This document shows, one piece after another, positions 6,173 through 14,696 of a stretch of 22,502 nt of DNA. The notes under the pieces were generated by a model. That model was not told where the DNA came from and made no database searches. It worked only from the letters and a program-made list of their open reading frames with translations. Positions within the stretch are counted from its first letter, which is position 1, and each line of letters begins with the position of its first letter. The stretch is from assembly GCA_020052115.1 (NCBI GenBank), contig JAGVPR010000380.1:1-22502 (forward strand), read 5' to 3'. The position numbers and the translations under genes are program-made. This DNA is from Candidatus Eiseniibacteriota bacterium (GTDB lineage: Bacteria > Eisenbacteria > RBG-16-71-46 > JAGVPR01).

Positions 6173-8938
6173 TCAGTCGCCCACGGTCTCGACTCGGAGC
6201 ACGAGTTGCTCCCTCGCGGCGACGAGAGCCTTCAGCAGGTCGTCGAAGCTCTCGAAGCGCCTTCCATGGAACAACCGGTACGGGACCTTGGCGTAACTCC
6301 AGGGCGTACCGGTCTCCGCGGTGACTTCGGCGCACCAGCGTTTCATCTGCTCGTCCTTGGCGGCGACCTCGACATCCTCCTGCCCCTTCGTCTCGATGAT
6401 CCAGTGGTGCAGCTTCTTGCCTCTCATCTGCACGAGAACGAAGTCGGGGTAGTACGTGCCGAGCGCGCCGCTCGACTTCAAGTACTGCACGTGGAAGCCC
6501 GTGAAGTGCTCGCACAGCTTGGCGAACTTCACAACATCCGACGCTGTGTCCACACAGTGAGCGAACGCGGCTTCGAAGGCGTTGTAGCACGCCACCACGT
6601 TGAAGATGGTCCTGTCGGCCACCGTGAAGTGCCGGCGCCAGGAGAACTCCCGCGTCTCCGACAGCCGCCAGGGGTCGCCAACGACTTTCACGTCCCGCTT
6701 CTCAGCCGTCAGTGCGCCGATCCGGCGCGAGAACAGGGATGCGATGCCGTCCATGAGGGCGCTGTCGTTGAGCGCTCTGCGCACCGCGATCTCGTCGAGT
6801 TCGACCCGGCCGCCGAAGCAGCGCTCGCGCACGTACGTGCGCACCATCGGGTAGAGCTGCGGGAAGAGACCCGTGACGCGCGCACGTTTCATGACCCGGT
6901 TCGTGAGGGACGAGAGCAGGTTCTCCGACGGGGGGACATTTTCTTCGTTGAACTCCACCTCGTCTGAGTGGACGGTCACGTCCACGGTGCCGTGGATGAG
7001 TTCGATACGCTGCTTCTGCTCTGCGCTCAGGCTCTCCTCGGAGGTGAGGGGACCGAAGGTCAGCGGATCCAGCTTCTCAACGTTCTTGAACTCGCGCTCG
7101 AAGAGCGCCGTGGTCCGCGGGATGTCGATGTCCATTTCCCGTCGCTCCTCGACGGCGTAGACGCGCTTGCCGGGGTTGGGCGGGGTGCGGACGGTCCCGA
7201 TGCCGAGGCCTTCCTTCTCCAGCTCGCGGACGAAATCCTCGAAGGCGTGAGTGCCGATCAGTTCGAGGATTTGCACGTTCCCCATCGGGATCTTCCGCAT
7301 GAGGCGTAGGCCGCGTCCGATCGCCTGCTCGGGGAGGATGTTCGCCTTGGCCGAGAAAGGCCGCAGCCCGAGGATCACGCTTACGTTGCGGACATCCCAC
7401 CCCTCCCGAAGCATGAGCACGGATACGACCGCTCGGTACTTACTCCGTCCGCGGTCGATTTCTCGCGCCGCCTGCCGGACCTTGTCCTCTTCCTTCTTGC
7501 TGACGTCGCCCAACCGGTCCGTGTGGATGATCAGCACGCGGCCCTTGAGGTCAGCCTCGCGCTCCAGACGGGCAGCGATGCTGTCGGCGTCCTGAGTCGT
7601 TTCCGCCATCACAAAGAGGATTGGTCTCTCGCCGACGACGCCATAGTCCTTCACGTGGTCCCGCCAACGAGCCACCGCGATGGCGATCCACTCGTTGTAT
7701 GTGTCACCGGCCTCCTCGTGCACGTACTTGACCGGGTCTTTCTTGTCGGTCTGGTGGACGATCAGCGGGGTCTTGACGATCCGGTCCTCCACGGCCTGGG
7801 CGAGCGGGTAGTCCACGACGATCCACGGGTAGAAGGTCCCGTTCTGGTTCTTGGGCGTCGCGCTGAAGTCGAGCCAGGCGACCAGACCGCCCGCGTCCTC
7901 GTGCTTGAAGTGGTCATCCAGCTCGAGCAGCGTCTCGTTCCAGCGCAGCGAGTCGTCCCAGACGTGGTGCGCCTCGTCGTTGAGCACCATGACGTTCCGG
8001 AGCGTGCGAACGCGGTCGAGCATCGGCACAGAAGCATGAATCTTTGCCGGCGGCTCATTCCCGAGAAGGGCAGCGACGGGGTTGATCGGCTCCTCATCCA
8101 CCGTCTCGCGTTCGTAGATCTGCTGGATGTTGGTGACGAAGATGTTGCCGGAGGCTTTCGGCATCTTCGCCTCGCCGCGGAGAATGACGTCCACCTGATA
8201 TTCGCCGCTCCACTCCGGCGGAACGAGCGGGAGATTGCGGAAGATGCGACCGCCCTCGAGATCCACCTTCAGGCGCTCGAAGACGATCACATTCGGGGCG
8301 ATGACGAGGAAGTTGTCCGCGAGATCGGAGCCACTCTCGAACCGGCGGTGGAGGTACGACCAAACCATGGCGAGCGCCATGACCACCGTCTTGCCGGACC
8401 CGGTCGCCATCTTCACCGCGAAACGGGAGAGGCCCTCGCGAGGCAGATCCTGCTCGGCTTCCTTGGCGATCTCCTGGATGTAGCGGCGGATCTTCCGCTG
8501 GCCTCTTGTGGTCACGCCCAGCTCGAGCTGGGTGCCCTCGGGCTCCTCGAAGTACTCGGAGATGAGCTTGAAGCAGTCGCGGAAGCCTCGGATCTCGTAG
8601 AGATAGATGATGGTCTCGATCGCCTCACGCTGGCAGAAGAAGTAGCGGAAGGCCGTTCCGTCGCGCAGGAAGTGGGTCTCCTCGAACCAGTACTGGAGCA
8701 GCCTCAATGAAGTGTCTGAGGAGCCCTTGTAGCCGCCGGCCCGCCAGATATCCACGGCCTCGCGGATGCGATTGGCCATCAGGGTCTTCGACGGCCGGCG
8801 GCCCTTGGTTTCGGCCCACGTTTCGGCGCCGGTCTTGATCAGGTGGCTGCGAGGAACGGTATACGGGTTTCGCTCGGCGATTTCGGGCAGGTCGATTGCG
8901 AGGATGTTGGTCCTGTCAGCCGGGCCCTGTTTGCTCAT
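6173..8938 (-). CDS. Type III-like restriction subunit: SF2 helicase with C-terminal PD-(D/E)XK nuclease
   Basis: A 921-residue protein expected to use ATP for translocation and to cut unmodified DNA with the methyltransferase upstream. An N-terminal region (1-170, including NPYTVPRSHL and LRLLQYWFEE) precedes the motor. Helicase motifs: Walker A MATGSGKT (177-184), Walker B with DEAHH (D321/E322), SATP (359-362) and the RecA2 arginine motif in QAIGRGLRL. Near the C-terminus YYPDFV (D832) and WIIETKG (E849, K851) form the PD-(D/E)XK catalytic pattern of Res subunits. All key residues are intact and the length suits the family. The ATG at 8938 lies 3 nt after the methyltransferase stop, and GGGAGG sits upstream inside that gene, so translation is probably coupled. 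It is last in the five-gene operon. Confidence 0.92.
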   Translation of the reverse strand: MSKQGPADRTNILAIDLPEIAERNPYTVPRSHLIKTGAETWAETKGRRPSKTLMANRIREAVDIWRAGGYKGSSDTSLRLLQYWFEETHFLRDGTAFRYFFCQREAIETIIYLYEIRGFRDCFKLISEYFEEPEGTQLELGVTTRGQRKIRRYIQEIAKEAEQDLPREGLSRFAVKMATGSGKTVVMALAMVWSYLHRRFESGSDLADNFLVIAPNVIVFERLKVDLEGGRIFRNLPLVPPEWSGEYQVDVILRGEAKMPKASGNIFVTNIQQIYERETVDEEPINPVAALLGNEPPAKIHASVPMLDRVRTLRNVMVLNDEAHHVWDDSLRWNETLLELDDHFKHEDAGGLVAWLDFSATPKNQNGTFYPWIVVDYPLAQAVEDRIVKTPLIVHQTDKKDPVKYVHEEAGDTYNEWIAIAVARWRDHVKDYGVVGERPILFVMAETTQDADSIAARLEREADLKGRVLIIHTDRLGDVSKKEEDKVRQAAREIDRGRSKYRAVVSVLMLREGWDVRNVSVILGLRPFSAKANILPEQAIGRGLRLMRKIPMGNVQILELIGTHAFEDFVRELEKEGLGIGTVRTPPNPGKRVYAVEERREMDIDIPRTTALFEREFKNVEKLDPLTFGPLTSEESLSAEQKQRIELIHGTVDVTVHSDEVEFNEENVPPSENLLSSLTNRVMKRARVTGLFPQLYPMVRTYVRERCFGGRVELDEIAVRRALNDSALMDGIASLFSRRIGALTAEKRDVKVVGDPWRLSETREFSWRRHFTVADRTIFNVVACYNAFEAAFAHCVDTASDVVKFAKLCEHFTGFHVQYLKSSGALGTYYPDFVLVQMRGKKLHHWIIETKGQEDVEVAAKDEQMKRWCAEVTAETGTPWSYAKVPYRLFHGRRFESFDDLLKALVAAREQLVLRVETVGD

Positions 8939-8941
8939 GGT

Positions 8942-11224
8942 CTACCTGACCTCCCAGCGGACGAGGTGGCTCGTGTCGTTTCCGAAGATGTCCACGACCT
9001 TGACCAGGATCCGGTAGATCCCCGGCTTGTCGTAGCTGTGCGCGGGCGTCTCCAGCGCGAGCGTGCGGTCCTGCCGAGTGCGGTAGGTCTGCCACTGGTT
9101 GACGAAGGTGTCGTTCCGGAAGTCCCAGTCCACGGCCCAGTAGTCGATGTAGTCGGACCACTTGCGGATCTTGGCGCGGACTTCCTCGGGGATGAGGTCG
9201 GTGGACGGGATGACGAAGTCCTTGAGCACCACTTTGACCGAGCGGTCCTTCTTGCCGCCCTTCTCGGGCTTCACCTCGACCTCGAGATAGGCGAGGTCGA
9301 AGAACTGGACGTCGCCGGCCTCCACGGCCCGCCGCTCCATGACCTCGCGAGGGATGGAGACCAGGCGCACGGTAATGCCGTGCTGGGCGCGGACGTACTG
9401 CGTGATCGGGTCGTGGATGCCCATCTCGAACTCCCAGCCGAGGACGTGCAGTTCCTTGCCGCCGAGGCGCTGGGCCTCGGCCGAAGCGTCCTCGATCTGC
9501 GAGATCGTCACCGGCGCATCCACCGCGCCGACGTGGACAAAGGCGCCGCCCTTCTTGCCGTGGACGTGCGTACCGTGGATCGGCTGCGCCTTGTAGAGGT
9601 CGAGGATGAAGCGCACGTAGGCTGTAAGCGCGGCCTCCTCATCGGACCTGGGTTCGTTGCCGAAGGTGATCCCTTGCCAGTACTTGCGTTCGTACCGGCC
9701 GAGGTTGAGGACCTCAAACGGCCGGCAACCGCGCTCCTCGCCGGAGCCGGAGTCTTTCACACGGAGGTCGAGTAGGCGCTTGCGGGTCGTGTGGATGGCG
9801 AAGCGGCCGAGGTCGCAGCCAATCCAGCGGCGGCCGAGCTTCTCTGCGACGGCGAGGGTGGTGCCGGAGCCGCAGAAGAAGTCGGCGACAACGTCGCCGG
9901 GGTTACTGCTCGTCCTGATGATTCGTTCAAGCAACGCTTCGGGTTTCTGCGTAGGGTATCCAGTTCTCTCGGCACCGACGCCAGCGATGATTGAAATGTC
10001 CCACACGTCTCGCAGAGGAAGTCCCTTTGTTGGCTCGTCGATCGTGATCTTTCGTGTCTTCGTCTCCGGGTCCAACACCTGAGTCTTGCCCCCGAACCGC
10101 TTCAGGTAGCTATCTGAAGGTTTCTCATACTCGGCATTGAATCTCACGTTCGAGTCCCACGGGTTCTTGCGGGCGAAGAGAATGTCGTCGTGCATTCTCT
10201 GGAATGTCCTCTGCTTGCCCGGCCACCGCTTGTAACTCCAGATGATGTTATTGCAGAAAGCTTGGTCGCCGAAGAGTTCGTCTAGAAGAAGACGAATGAA
10301 ATGGGATGTGTTGGAGTCAAGGTGCACGAAGAGAGCGCCGTGGGCCGCGAGGAGATCCCTCATCAGAAGAAGCCGTGAACGCAGCATGTCGAAGAACGAA
10401 GCGTATCCTCTTGCCCAGGTGTCGCGATACGCCTTCTCCTCGATGGAGGAATTGGCCTTCGTGACTTCTTCCCCACCCTCGCCGATCTGGCTTGTCACCG
10501 AGAAATCCGCCCCCGTCGCAAACGGCGGATCAATGTAGATCAAATCAATCTTCCCTGCGAAATCCCTCAACAAGGACGCCTCGACAAGCAGGTTGTCGCC
10601 CCAGATGAGCTTGTTCCGCCAGCCGTCCTCCGCCGGTCCCTTGGGCTTCTCGCCGAACAGGCCCATCTGGGCGTCGAGCAACCCCTCGCGCGAGGTGCGG
10701 CCCTCCTCGATCACCTCGATGACCTGGAACGGGAGCGTTACGCGCGGCGGCTCGACGAGGTTGCCGCGTTCGTCGTACTTGCCGGGCCAGACAAGCTCTG
10801 TGCGGGTGATCTCGAACGGCCGCCCCGGTTCCCGCGGTACCTGCACATTGGGCTTGTCTGTCGGCTGCTCGCTCATCTTTGCCTCCTCGGGACGTATCCA
10901 GCGCACGGGCTCGCCTTCTGCGACGGCTTCGGAACGCCGGCGTCTGGGCGTCGGCGGTTCTGTTGAAACGGACTGAAGCAGGGCCTCGATGAGAGCAGTT
11001 CGACGTCCCTTGATGGAAAGACCGACGATCTCGCAGACCGCCTTCACATCGCTCTCGCTGAGATGCTCGACGAGTGCTTCAGGCGTCGCACGGCGAGCGC
11101 GAGATAACCGCGCGCGCATCTCCACGACGTTGCGGCGATCCACGCGCGCGATTTCGAATTGCTCGACGGCCGCCTTGAGCGCATCTCGCCCCATGACAGA
11201 CAGGATGGCCTGTTTGAGATTCAT
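8942..11224 (-). CDS. Site-specific adenine DNA methyltransferase (Mod-like) with N-terminal SAP domain
   Basis: A 760-residue beta-class methyltransferase (motif IV before motif I). Residues 1-90 look like a helical SAP DNA-binding domain (LSESDVKAVCEIVGLSIKGR, then TALIEALLQ). The common start of the family, with VQVPREPGRPFEITRTEL, comes only at about 117. Catalytic motif IV is IYIDPPF (D232-F235), motif I is DFFCGSGTT (F450-G454), and GYPTQKPEALLERII lies between them. A C-terminal region after about 490 ends in a PKD-like beta segment (YDKPGIYRILVKVVDIFGND). The chosen ATG at 11224 overlaps the upstream TGA as ATGA. A second in-frame ATG at 10876 has a stronger Shine-Dalgarno and would give 644 residues without the SAP domain. 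N6-adenine methylation is expected from family, but the target is not readable from sequence. It should protect host DNA from the Res protein. Confidence 0.92.
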   Translation of the reverse strand: MNLKQAILSVMGRDALKAAVEQFEIARVDRRNVVEMRARLSRARRATPEALVEHLSESDVKAVCEIVGLSIKGRRTALIEALLQSVSTEPPTPRRRRSEAVAEGEPVRWIRPEEAKMSEQPTDKPNVQVPREPGRPFEITRTELVWPGKYDERGNLVEPPRVTLPFQVIEVIEEGRTSREGLLDAQMGLFGEKPKGPAEDGWRNKLIWGDNLLVEASLLRDFAGKIDLIYIDPPFATGADFSVTSQIGEGGEEVTKANSSIEEKAYRDTWARGYASFFDMLRSRLLLMRDLLAAHGALFVHLDSNTSHFIRLLLDELFGDQAFCNNIIWSYKRWPGKQRTFQRMHDDILFARKNPWDSNVRFNAEYEKPSDSYLKRFGGKTQVLDPETKTRKITIDEPTKGLPLRDVWDISIIAGVGAERTGYPTQKPEALLERIIRTSSNPGDVVADFFCGSGTTLAVAEKLGRRWIGCDLGRFAIHTTRKRLLDLRVKDSGSGEERGCRPFEVLNLGRYERKYWQGITFGNEPRSDEEAALTAYVRFILDLYKAQPIHGTHVHGKKGGAFVHVGAVDAPVTISQIEDASAEAQRLGGKELHVLGWEFEMGIHDPITQYVRAQHGITVRLVSIPREVMERRAVEAGDVQFFDLAYLEVEVKPEKGGKKDRSVKVVLKDFVIPSTDLIPEEVRAKIRKWSDYIDYWAVDWDFRNDTFVNQWQTYRTRQDRTLALETPAHSYDKPGIYRILVKVVDIFGNDTSHLVRWEVR
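9900..10600. other. Low-GC block inside the methyltransferase gene
   Basis: Hand counts per 60-bp line: 31/60 G+C at 9901-9960, 31/60 at 10081-10140, 33/60 at 10141-10200, 28/60 at 10261-10320 and 31/60 at 10501-10560. Flanking lines give 42/60 at 9301-9360, 42/60 at 9841-9900, 42/60 at 10621-10680 and 40/60 at 10681-10740. The edges are sharp. The block encodes about residues 209-441, from just before motif IV to just before motif I, and includes the expected target-recognition segment. Confidence 0.75.
10882..10888 (-). promoter_or_regulatory. Strong internal ribosome binding site in the methyltransferase gene
   Basis: GAGGAGG lies 5 nt before an in-frame ATG at 10876. Translation from here gives the usual N-terminus of this methyltransferase family and omits the SAP domain. 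It is a better Shine-Dalgarno than the one before 11224, so two protein forms, or a different true start, are possible. Confidence 0.55.
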
Positions 11225-13977
11225 GGCTCCATTCCTCGGCTCGCCTTGGCGCCCGCACTGCACATTCTCCCGTAGTCGCAGCTCGCGCACTTCTTCTCAC
11301 CGGGTTTCCTATCGAGGGCGCCGTGCCTCAGAGCATCGGCCGCCTCCCGGACGCCCTTCTTCACATCCTCGATGAAGTCGTCGTCCACCGACCGCGGCTT
11401 TCTCTTGCGGCCGTCGAGGTCGTAGATCTCGACGTAGTCCGCGTTCCTGCCGGTCAGCTCCTTGTAGCCGAGGGCGTAGATGTGGAGCTGCGCCTCGGTG
11501 ACCTCTTCGGACTGAGTCCTGTCGTTCGACTTGAGGTCCACGATGGTGGTCTCGTCCGTGTCGATGCGCCTCACCAGGTCAATGCGCCCGTTGACCGTGA
11601 TGCCGTCGCCCAGGTTGATCTCGATCCCCTTCTCGGAGAACTCGATCTTGTCGAAGAGCTCCTTGTTGTCCCGCAGGTAGTCGGAGACGATCCGCCGCGC
11701 CGACTCTTCGAGCTTGTCGCGCAATGCAGGGTACGCGTACGGCGTGTGAAGGTGCGTGTCAATCAGGCGTGGGACCTCTGCCATGCCGGCCACGTCCCCG
11801 CGGATGGCGCGCGAATGGACCTCGTGCAGGATGTCGTGCAGCGACTTCCCGTACCCGAGCGCCTCGTGGATGGGTGCGTTGAAGCCGTACAAGATGCGCA
11901 GCTTGAACTGATACGGGCATTCGAAGAAGTACTTGAGGTCCGAGAACGAGAGCGCGACGTTCGCCACGCTGGCGCGCGGAGACGGCGGCAGTCTCTTGCG
12001 TTTGGAGTAGTCCGGCACCCGCCGTCTCACCGACTTCGGCTTGAGAACGTCATCCCAGAACTCCGAGACTCGCTGTGCCTGCGTGTTGCCGGGCACCGGC
12101 GCCCAGGTCATGTGCAGGAACTTCTGCGCCCGCGTCATGGCCACGTAGAAAAGCCGCCGCTCGTCCTCGATCGAACCCTCGTACCGGACCTGGCCCACGA
12201 CGCTGGCCTTCGGCAGGACGTGCCAGACGCTCTTGCCACCCCGCTTGCGGCAAGGGAAGCGGTTCCGAACCAGCGCAGGGATGAACACCACCGGCCACTG
12301 CATCCCCTTGGCCTGGTGAATCGTCATGAGCCGCACCGCGTCCGGGTTCGCGTACTGACTGTCTTGCCATCCCTCGGGGTACGCGCTCTCTGCGCGGTGC
12401 TCCAGGAAGCCGCAGAACGCCTCGTACTTCTCCGCAGGCTTCGAGTGGTAGTGGATCGTCTCGAAGTCCGAGATGAGTTGGCTGAATTTGCCGAGGTTGT
12501 AAAGCACGACCTCCCCGCGTCCGTCGGGAACCGACTCCTCCCGCAACTCCAAGTCCTCGAGGAAGGTGAGGAACTGTCGCTGAAGGGAGTAGAAGCTCCA
12601 GCGTTTCTCCTCCGTCTCGTCGAGCGAATCCTGCGTGCCCTTGGCGCCCGCCACGGCTTTCGCGATCGCACGCTTCGACACGCCGAGGTCGGCAGCGCGC
12701 CAGGCCGCGACAAGGGCCGCCTCGCCGGTGCGCCCACGGATGAAGTAGAAGAGCTGTCGTGCCGCTTCGGCCTCGGGCGTCGAGAACAGATTGTTCATGC
12801 CTGTGACGACGTATGGAATGCGTGCCCTGCGCAACGCAGTAGCCACCGGCTCGAATTCGGCCTTGAGACGAAAGAGGACCGCCATGTCGGACCACGCGAG
12901 GCCGCGCTCGACGTCGTCCTCCTTGAGGGCGACGCCGAGCAGTGCCTTGACGGTCGAGACGATGTGCTCCGCTTCCGCGTCGGGATCGTCGAACGCGAGA
13001 GCCACGATGTCGCCGGCCTCGAACGGCTGTGCATCCGTCGGCTTCATCGCCTTGGGCAGGCGCTCGGCATTCTGGCTGATGAAGTCGCGCGCCGTCTCGA
13101 CGATCCCGCGGCTCGAGCGGAAGTTCTCCTCCAGCCGGATCCGCTTCGGCTTCGGATAGCGCTTTTCGAAGGTGAGGATGTTGCCGACGTCACTGCCGCG
13201 CCACTGATAGATGGTCTGGTCGTCGTCCCCCACGACACAGACGTATGCGCCCAGGTCATGCAGGAGTTTGACGATGCACTCCTGGATCGGGTTCACGTCC
13301 TGGTATTCGTCGACAATGACGTAGCGAACGCGCCCGCGCATCCGACTGCGCAAGCCGGCATCGTCTCGAAGCGCGCGGACCGCCTCGTCGAGGATGGCGG
13401 AATAATCGAGGTTGTCCTTGTCGCCGAGCAATGTCCTGTAGGCGCGGAGCCCCTTGACGGCCGAGCTGCCGCGAAGCGCCTTGTCGTTGAGTGCGGACTC
13501 ACGGAGGATCGAGAGCGCGGAGACGTAGAGGTTGGTGTCGATGTACCTCCGGAGGGCTTGACCCGCGAGGTCTGTCGTTGTCGTGAGCCCGCTCTGTTTG
13601 CTGTGCCGGTCTACAAAGAGCGCCTGCTGGACCTCATTGAGCACTTCGAACTTCAGGAAGCGCGGCACCTCGGTCTTGAGGAGGTCCAAGCAGAACGCGT
13701 GGATTGTCCCGACGTAGAGCTCGGCGAGCCCCGGGAGGTTGCCGTTCTCCTCGTGGCACCTCGTCACGATACGTTCCTTGAGTTCGCCGGCCGCTTTGTC
13801 CGTATATGTGAACGCGATGATGCCGGCCGGGGCGACTTTCGGCTTGGTCGTCGGATTGAGGAGGTTTGCCACCAACCGCGCGACGACCTCGGTCTTGCCG
13901 GATCCCGCGCACGCGATGAGCTGGAGATTGCCCTTCGTGTGGGCGATGGCTCGCTTCTGGGCGTCCGTGAGCTTCAT
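11221..13977 (-). CDS. UvrD-type SF1 helicase fused to AddB/Cas4-like Fe-S nuclease
   Basis: A 918-residue helicase-nuclease. SF1A motifs: Walker A ACAGSGKT (22-29), Walker B VIVDEYQD (around 221-227), VVGDDDQTIYQWRGSD (248-263), EENFRSSRG (around 283-291), TIHQAKG (motif V, 552-558) and RRLFYVAMTRA (motif VI). From about 675 a RecB-family nuclease follows: H714, D800 in GRIDLV, D814 and K816 in IVDLKS, and Q830. C687 plus C897, C900 and C906 (CxxC then five residues to C) match the AddB pattern of iron-sulphur cysteines. It should unwind and degrade DNA. The ATG at 13977 overlaps the radC-like stop as ATGA, and GGAG lies 9 nt upstream. A GTG at 13992 is less likely. The methyltransferase start overlaps its stop in the same ATGA manner. 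As a single-chain, helicase-plus-Fe-S-nuclease protein it differs from the two-subunit AddAB, so a defence role is more likely than housekeeping recombination. Confidence 0.92.
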   Translation of the reverse strand: MKLTDAQKRAIAHTKGNLQLIACAGSGKTEVVARLVANLLNPTTKPKVAPAGIIAFTYTDKAAGELKERIVTRCHEENGNLPGLAELYVGTIHAFCLDLLKTEVPRFLKFEVLNEVQQALFVDRHSKQSGLTTTTDLAGQALRRYIDTNLYVSALSILRESALNDKALRGSSAVKGLRAYRTLLGDKDNLDYSAILDEAVRALRDDAGLRSRMRGRVRYVIVDEYQDVNPIQECIVKLLHDLGAYVCVVGDDDQTIYQWRGSDVGNILTFEKRYPKPKRIRLEENFRSSRGIVETARDFISQNAERLPKAMKPTDAQPFEAGDIVALAFDDPDAEAEHIVSTVKALLGVALKEDDVERGLAWSDMAVLFRLKAEFEPVATALRRARIPYVVTGMNNLFSTPEAEAARQLFYFIRGRTGEAALVAAWRAADLGVSKRAIAKAVAGAKGTQDSLDETEEKRWSFYSLQRQFLTFLEDLELREESVPDGRGEVVLYNLGKFSQLISDFETIHYHSKPAEKYEAFCGFLEHRAESAYPEGWQDSQYANPDAVRLMTIHQAKGMQWPVVFIPALVRNRFPCRKRGGKSVWHVLPKASVVGQVRYEGSIEDERRLFYVAMTRAQKFLHMTWAPVPGNTQAQRVSEFWDDVLKPKSVRRRVPDYSKRKRLPPSPRASVANVALSFSDLKYFFECPYQFKLRILYGFNAPIHEALGYGKSLHDILHEVHSRAIRGDVAGMAEVPRLIDTHLHTPYAYPALRDKLEESARRIVSDYLRDNKELFDKIEFSEKGIEINLGDGITVNGRIDLVRRIDTDETTIVDLKSNDRTQSEEVTEAQLHIYALGYKELTGRNADYVEIYDLDGRKRKPRSVDDDFIEDVKKGVREAADALRHGALDRKPGEKKCASCDYGRMCSAGAKASRGMEP

Positions 13978-14696
13978 GGGCGCTGGCTCCACGTCAGGTT
14001 CGCGGCCGGCAGGTCGCCGGCGCGAGAGAAGCTATACCAGTCCTCGCCCGCCACGACCAGATGGTCTCTCACCGTGATTCCGATCGCTCCGAAGGCGCTC
14101 ACGAGCATCAGCGTGACTCTGTGGTCCGCAGTCGTGGGCTTGGCCTGCCCCGTCGGGTGATTGTGGGCCAGGATGACCGAGTGCGCCTTGTGGCGGAGAG
14201 CGACCTCGACCGCCCGGCGAGGCTCGATGTGGGCCCGGTCCGGCAGCCCCTCCACGACAAGCGCCGGGACGATCACCCGGCACTGTGTGTCGAGGCAGAC
14301 CACGTAGAAGACCTCCTCGGTCCTGCCGGCCATGAGGGGGACCAAGAACTCAGCGGCCTGTTCGGTCGTGGTCAGGGCGTGACGTTTCTGGCACGTGCGG
14401 TCAACCGCGTAGCGTCGGGACAACGAAGGGGCGAGCGACAGGAGCGTCGCCGCCGTCTCGCCCACGCCCGCGGTTCTTGCGAGATCGACCGGGTCGGCTT
14501 CGAGCACTCCCGACAGTGAGCCGTACCGCCGCAGGAGGAGGTGGGCAAGTTCGTTGGTGTCCTTGCGCGGGATCGCGAAGAAGAGCAACAGCTCGAGGAC
14601 TTGATGATCCTCGAAAGCATCGAGCCCTTCCTCGACGAACCGCCTGCGCAACCGCGTTCGGTGCCCCGCGTGGAGGTTCACCTCGCTATGTCCCAT
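13974..14696 (-). CDS. RadC-family JAMM/MPN protein
   Basis: A 240-residue protein with a helix-hairpin-helix region (1-95, containing FEDHQVLELLLFFAIPRKDT and TAGVGETAA) and a C-terminal JAMM domain. The zinc motif is complete: an acidic pair at E127/E128, H178 and H180 in AHNHPTG, and D191 ten residues on. Structurally the fold is that of JAB metallo-peptidases, but the activity of RadC proteins is unsettled and the old DNA-repair label is doubtful. RadC-like genes are often found on mobile elements and in defence islands. The ATG at 14696 has GGAG upstream and overlaps the end of the DUF1016 gene by 11 nt. Its own stop overlaps the UvrD start. The N-terminal type (HRTRLRRRF) is the HRxRL variant typical of anaerobe and Firmicute RadCs. 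The position suggests an accessory role in the operon. Confidence 0.9.
   Translation of the reverse strand: MGHSEVNLHAGHRTRLRRRFVEEGLDAFEDHQVLELLLFFAIPRKDTNELAHLLLRRYGSLSGVLEADPVDLARTAGVGETAATLLSLAPSLSRRYAVDRTCQKRHALTTTEQAAEFLVPLMAGRTEEVFYVVCLDTQCRVIVPALVVEGLPDRAHIEPRRAVEVALRHKAHSVILAHNHPTGQAKPTTADHRVTLMLVSAFGAIGITVRDHLVVAGEDWYSFSRAGDLPAANLTWSQRP

Noticed and set aside
7523..8710. Plus-strand open frame of 395 codons opposite the Res gene
   Set aside because: It is a shadow of the Res helicase gene, without a ribosome site or known motif.
11323..14160. Plus-strand open frame of 945 codons opposite the UvrD gene
   Set aside because: It is antisense to a gene with complete helicase and nuclease motifs and has no recognisable motif of its own. 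Long antisense frames are common in GC-rich DNA.
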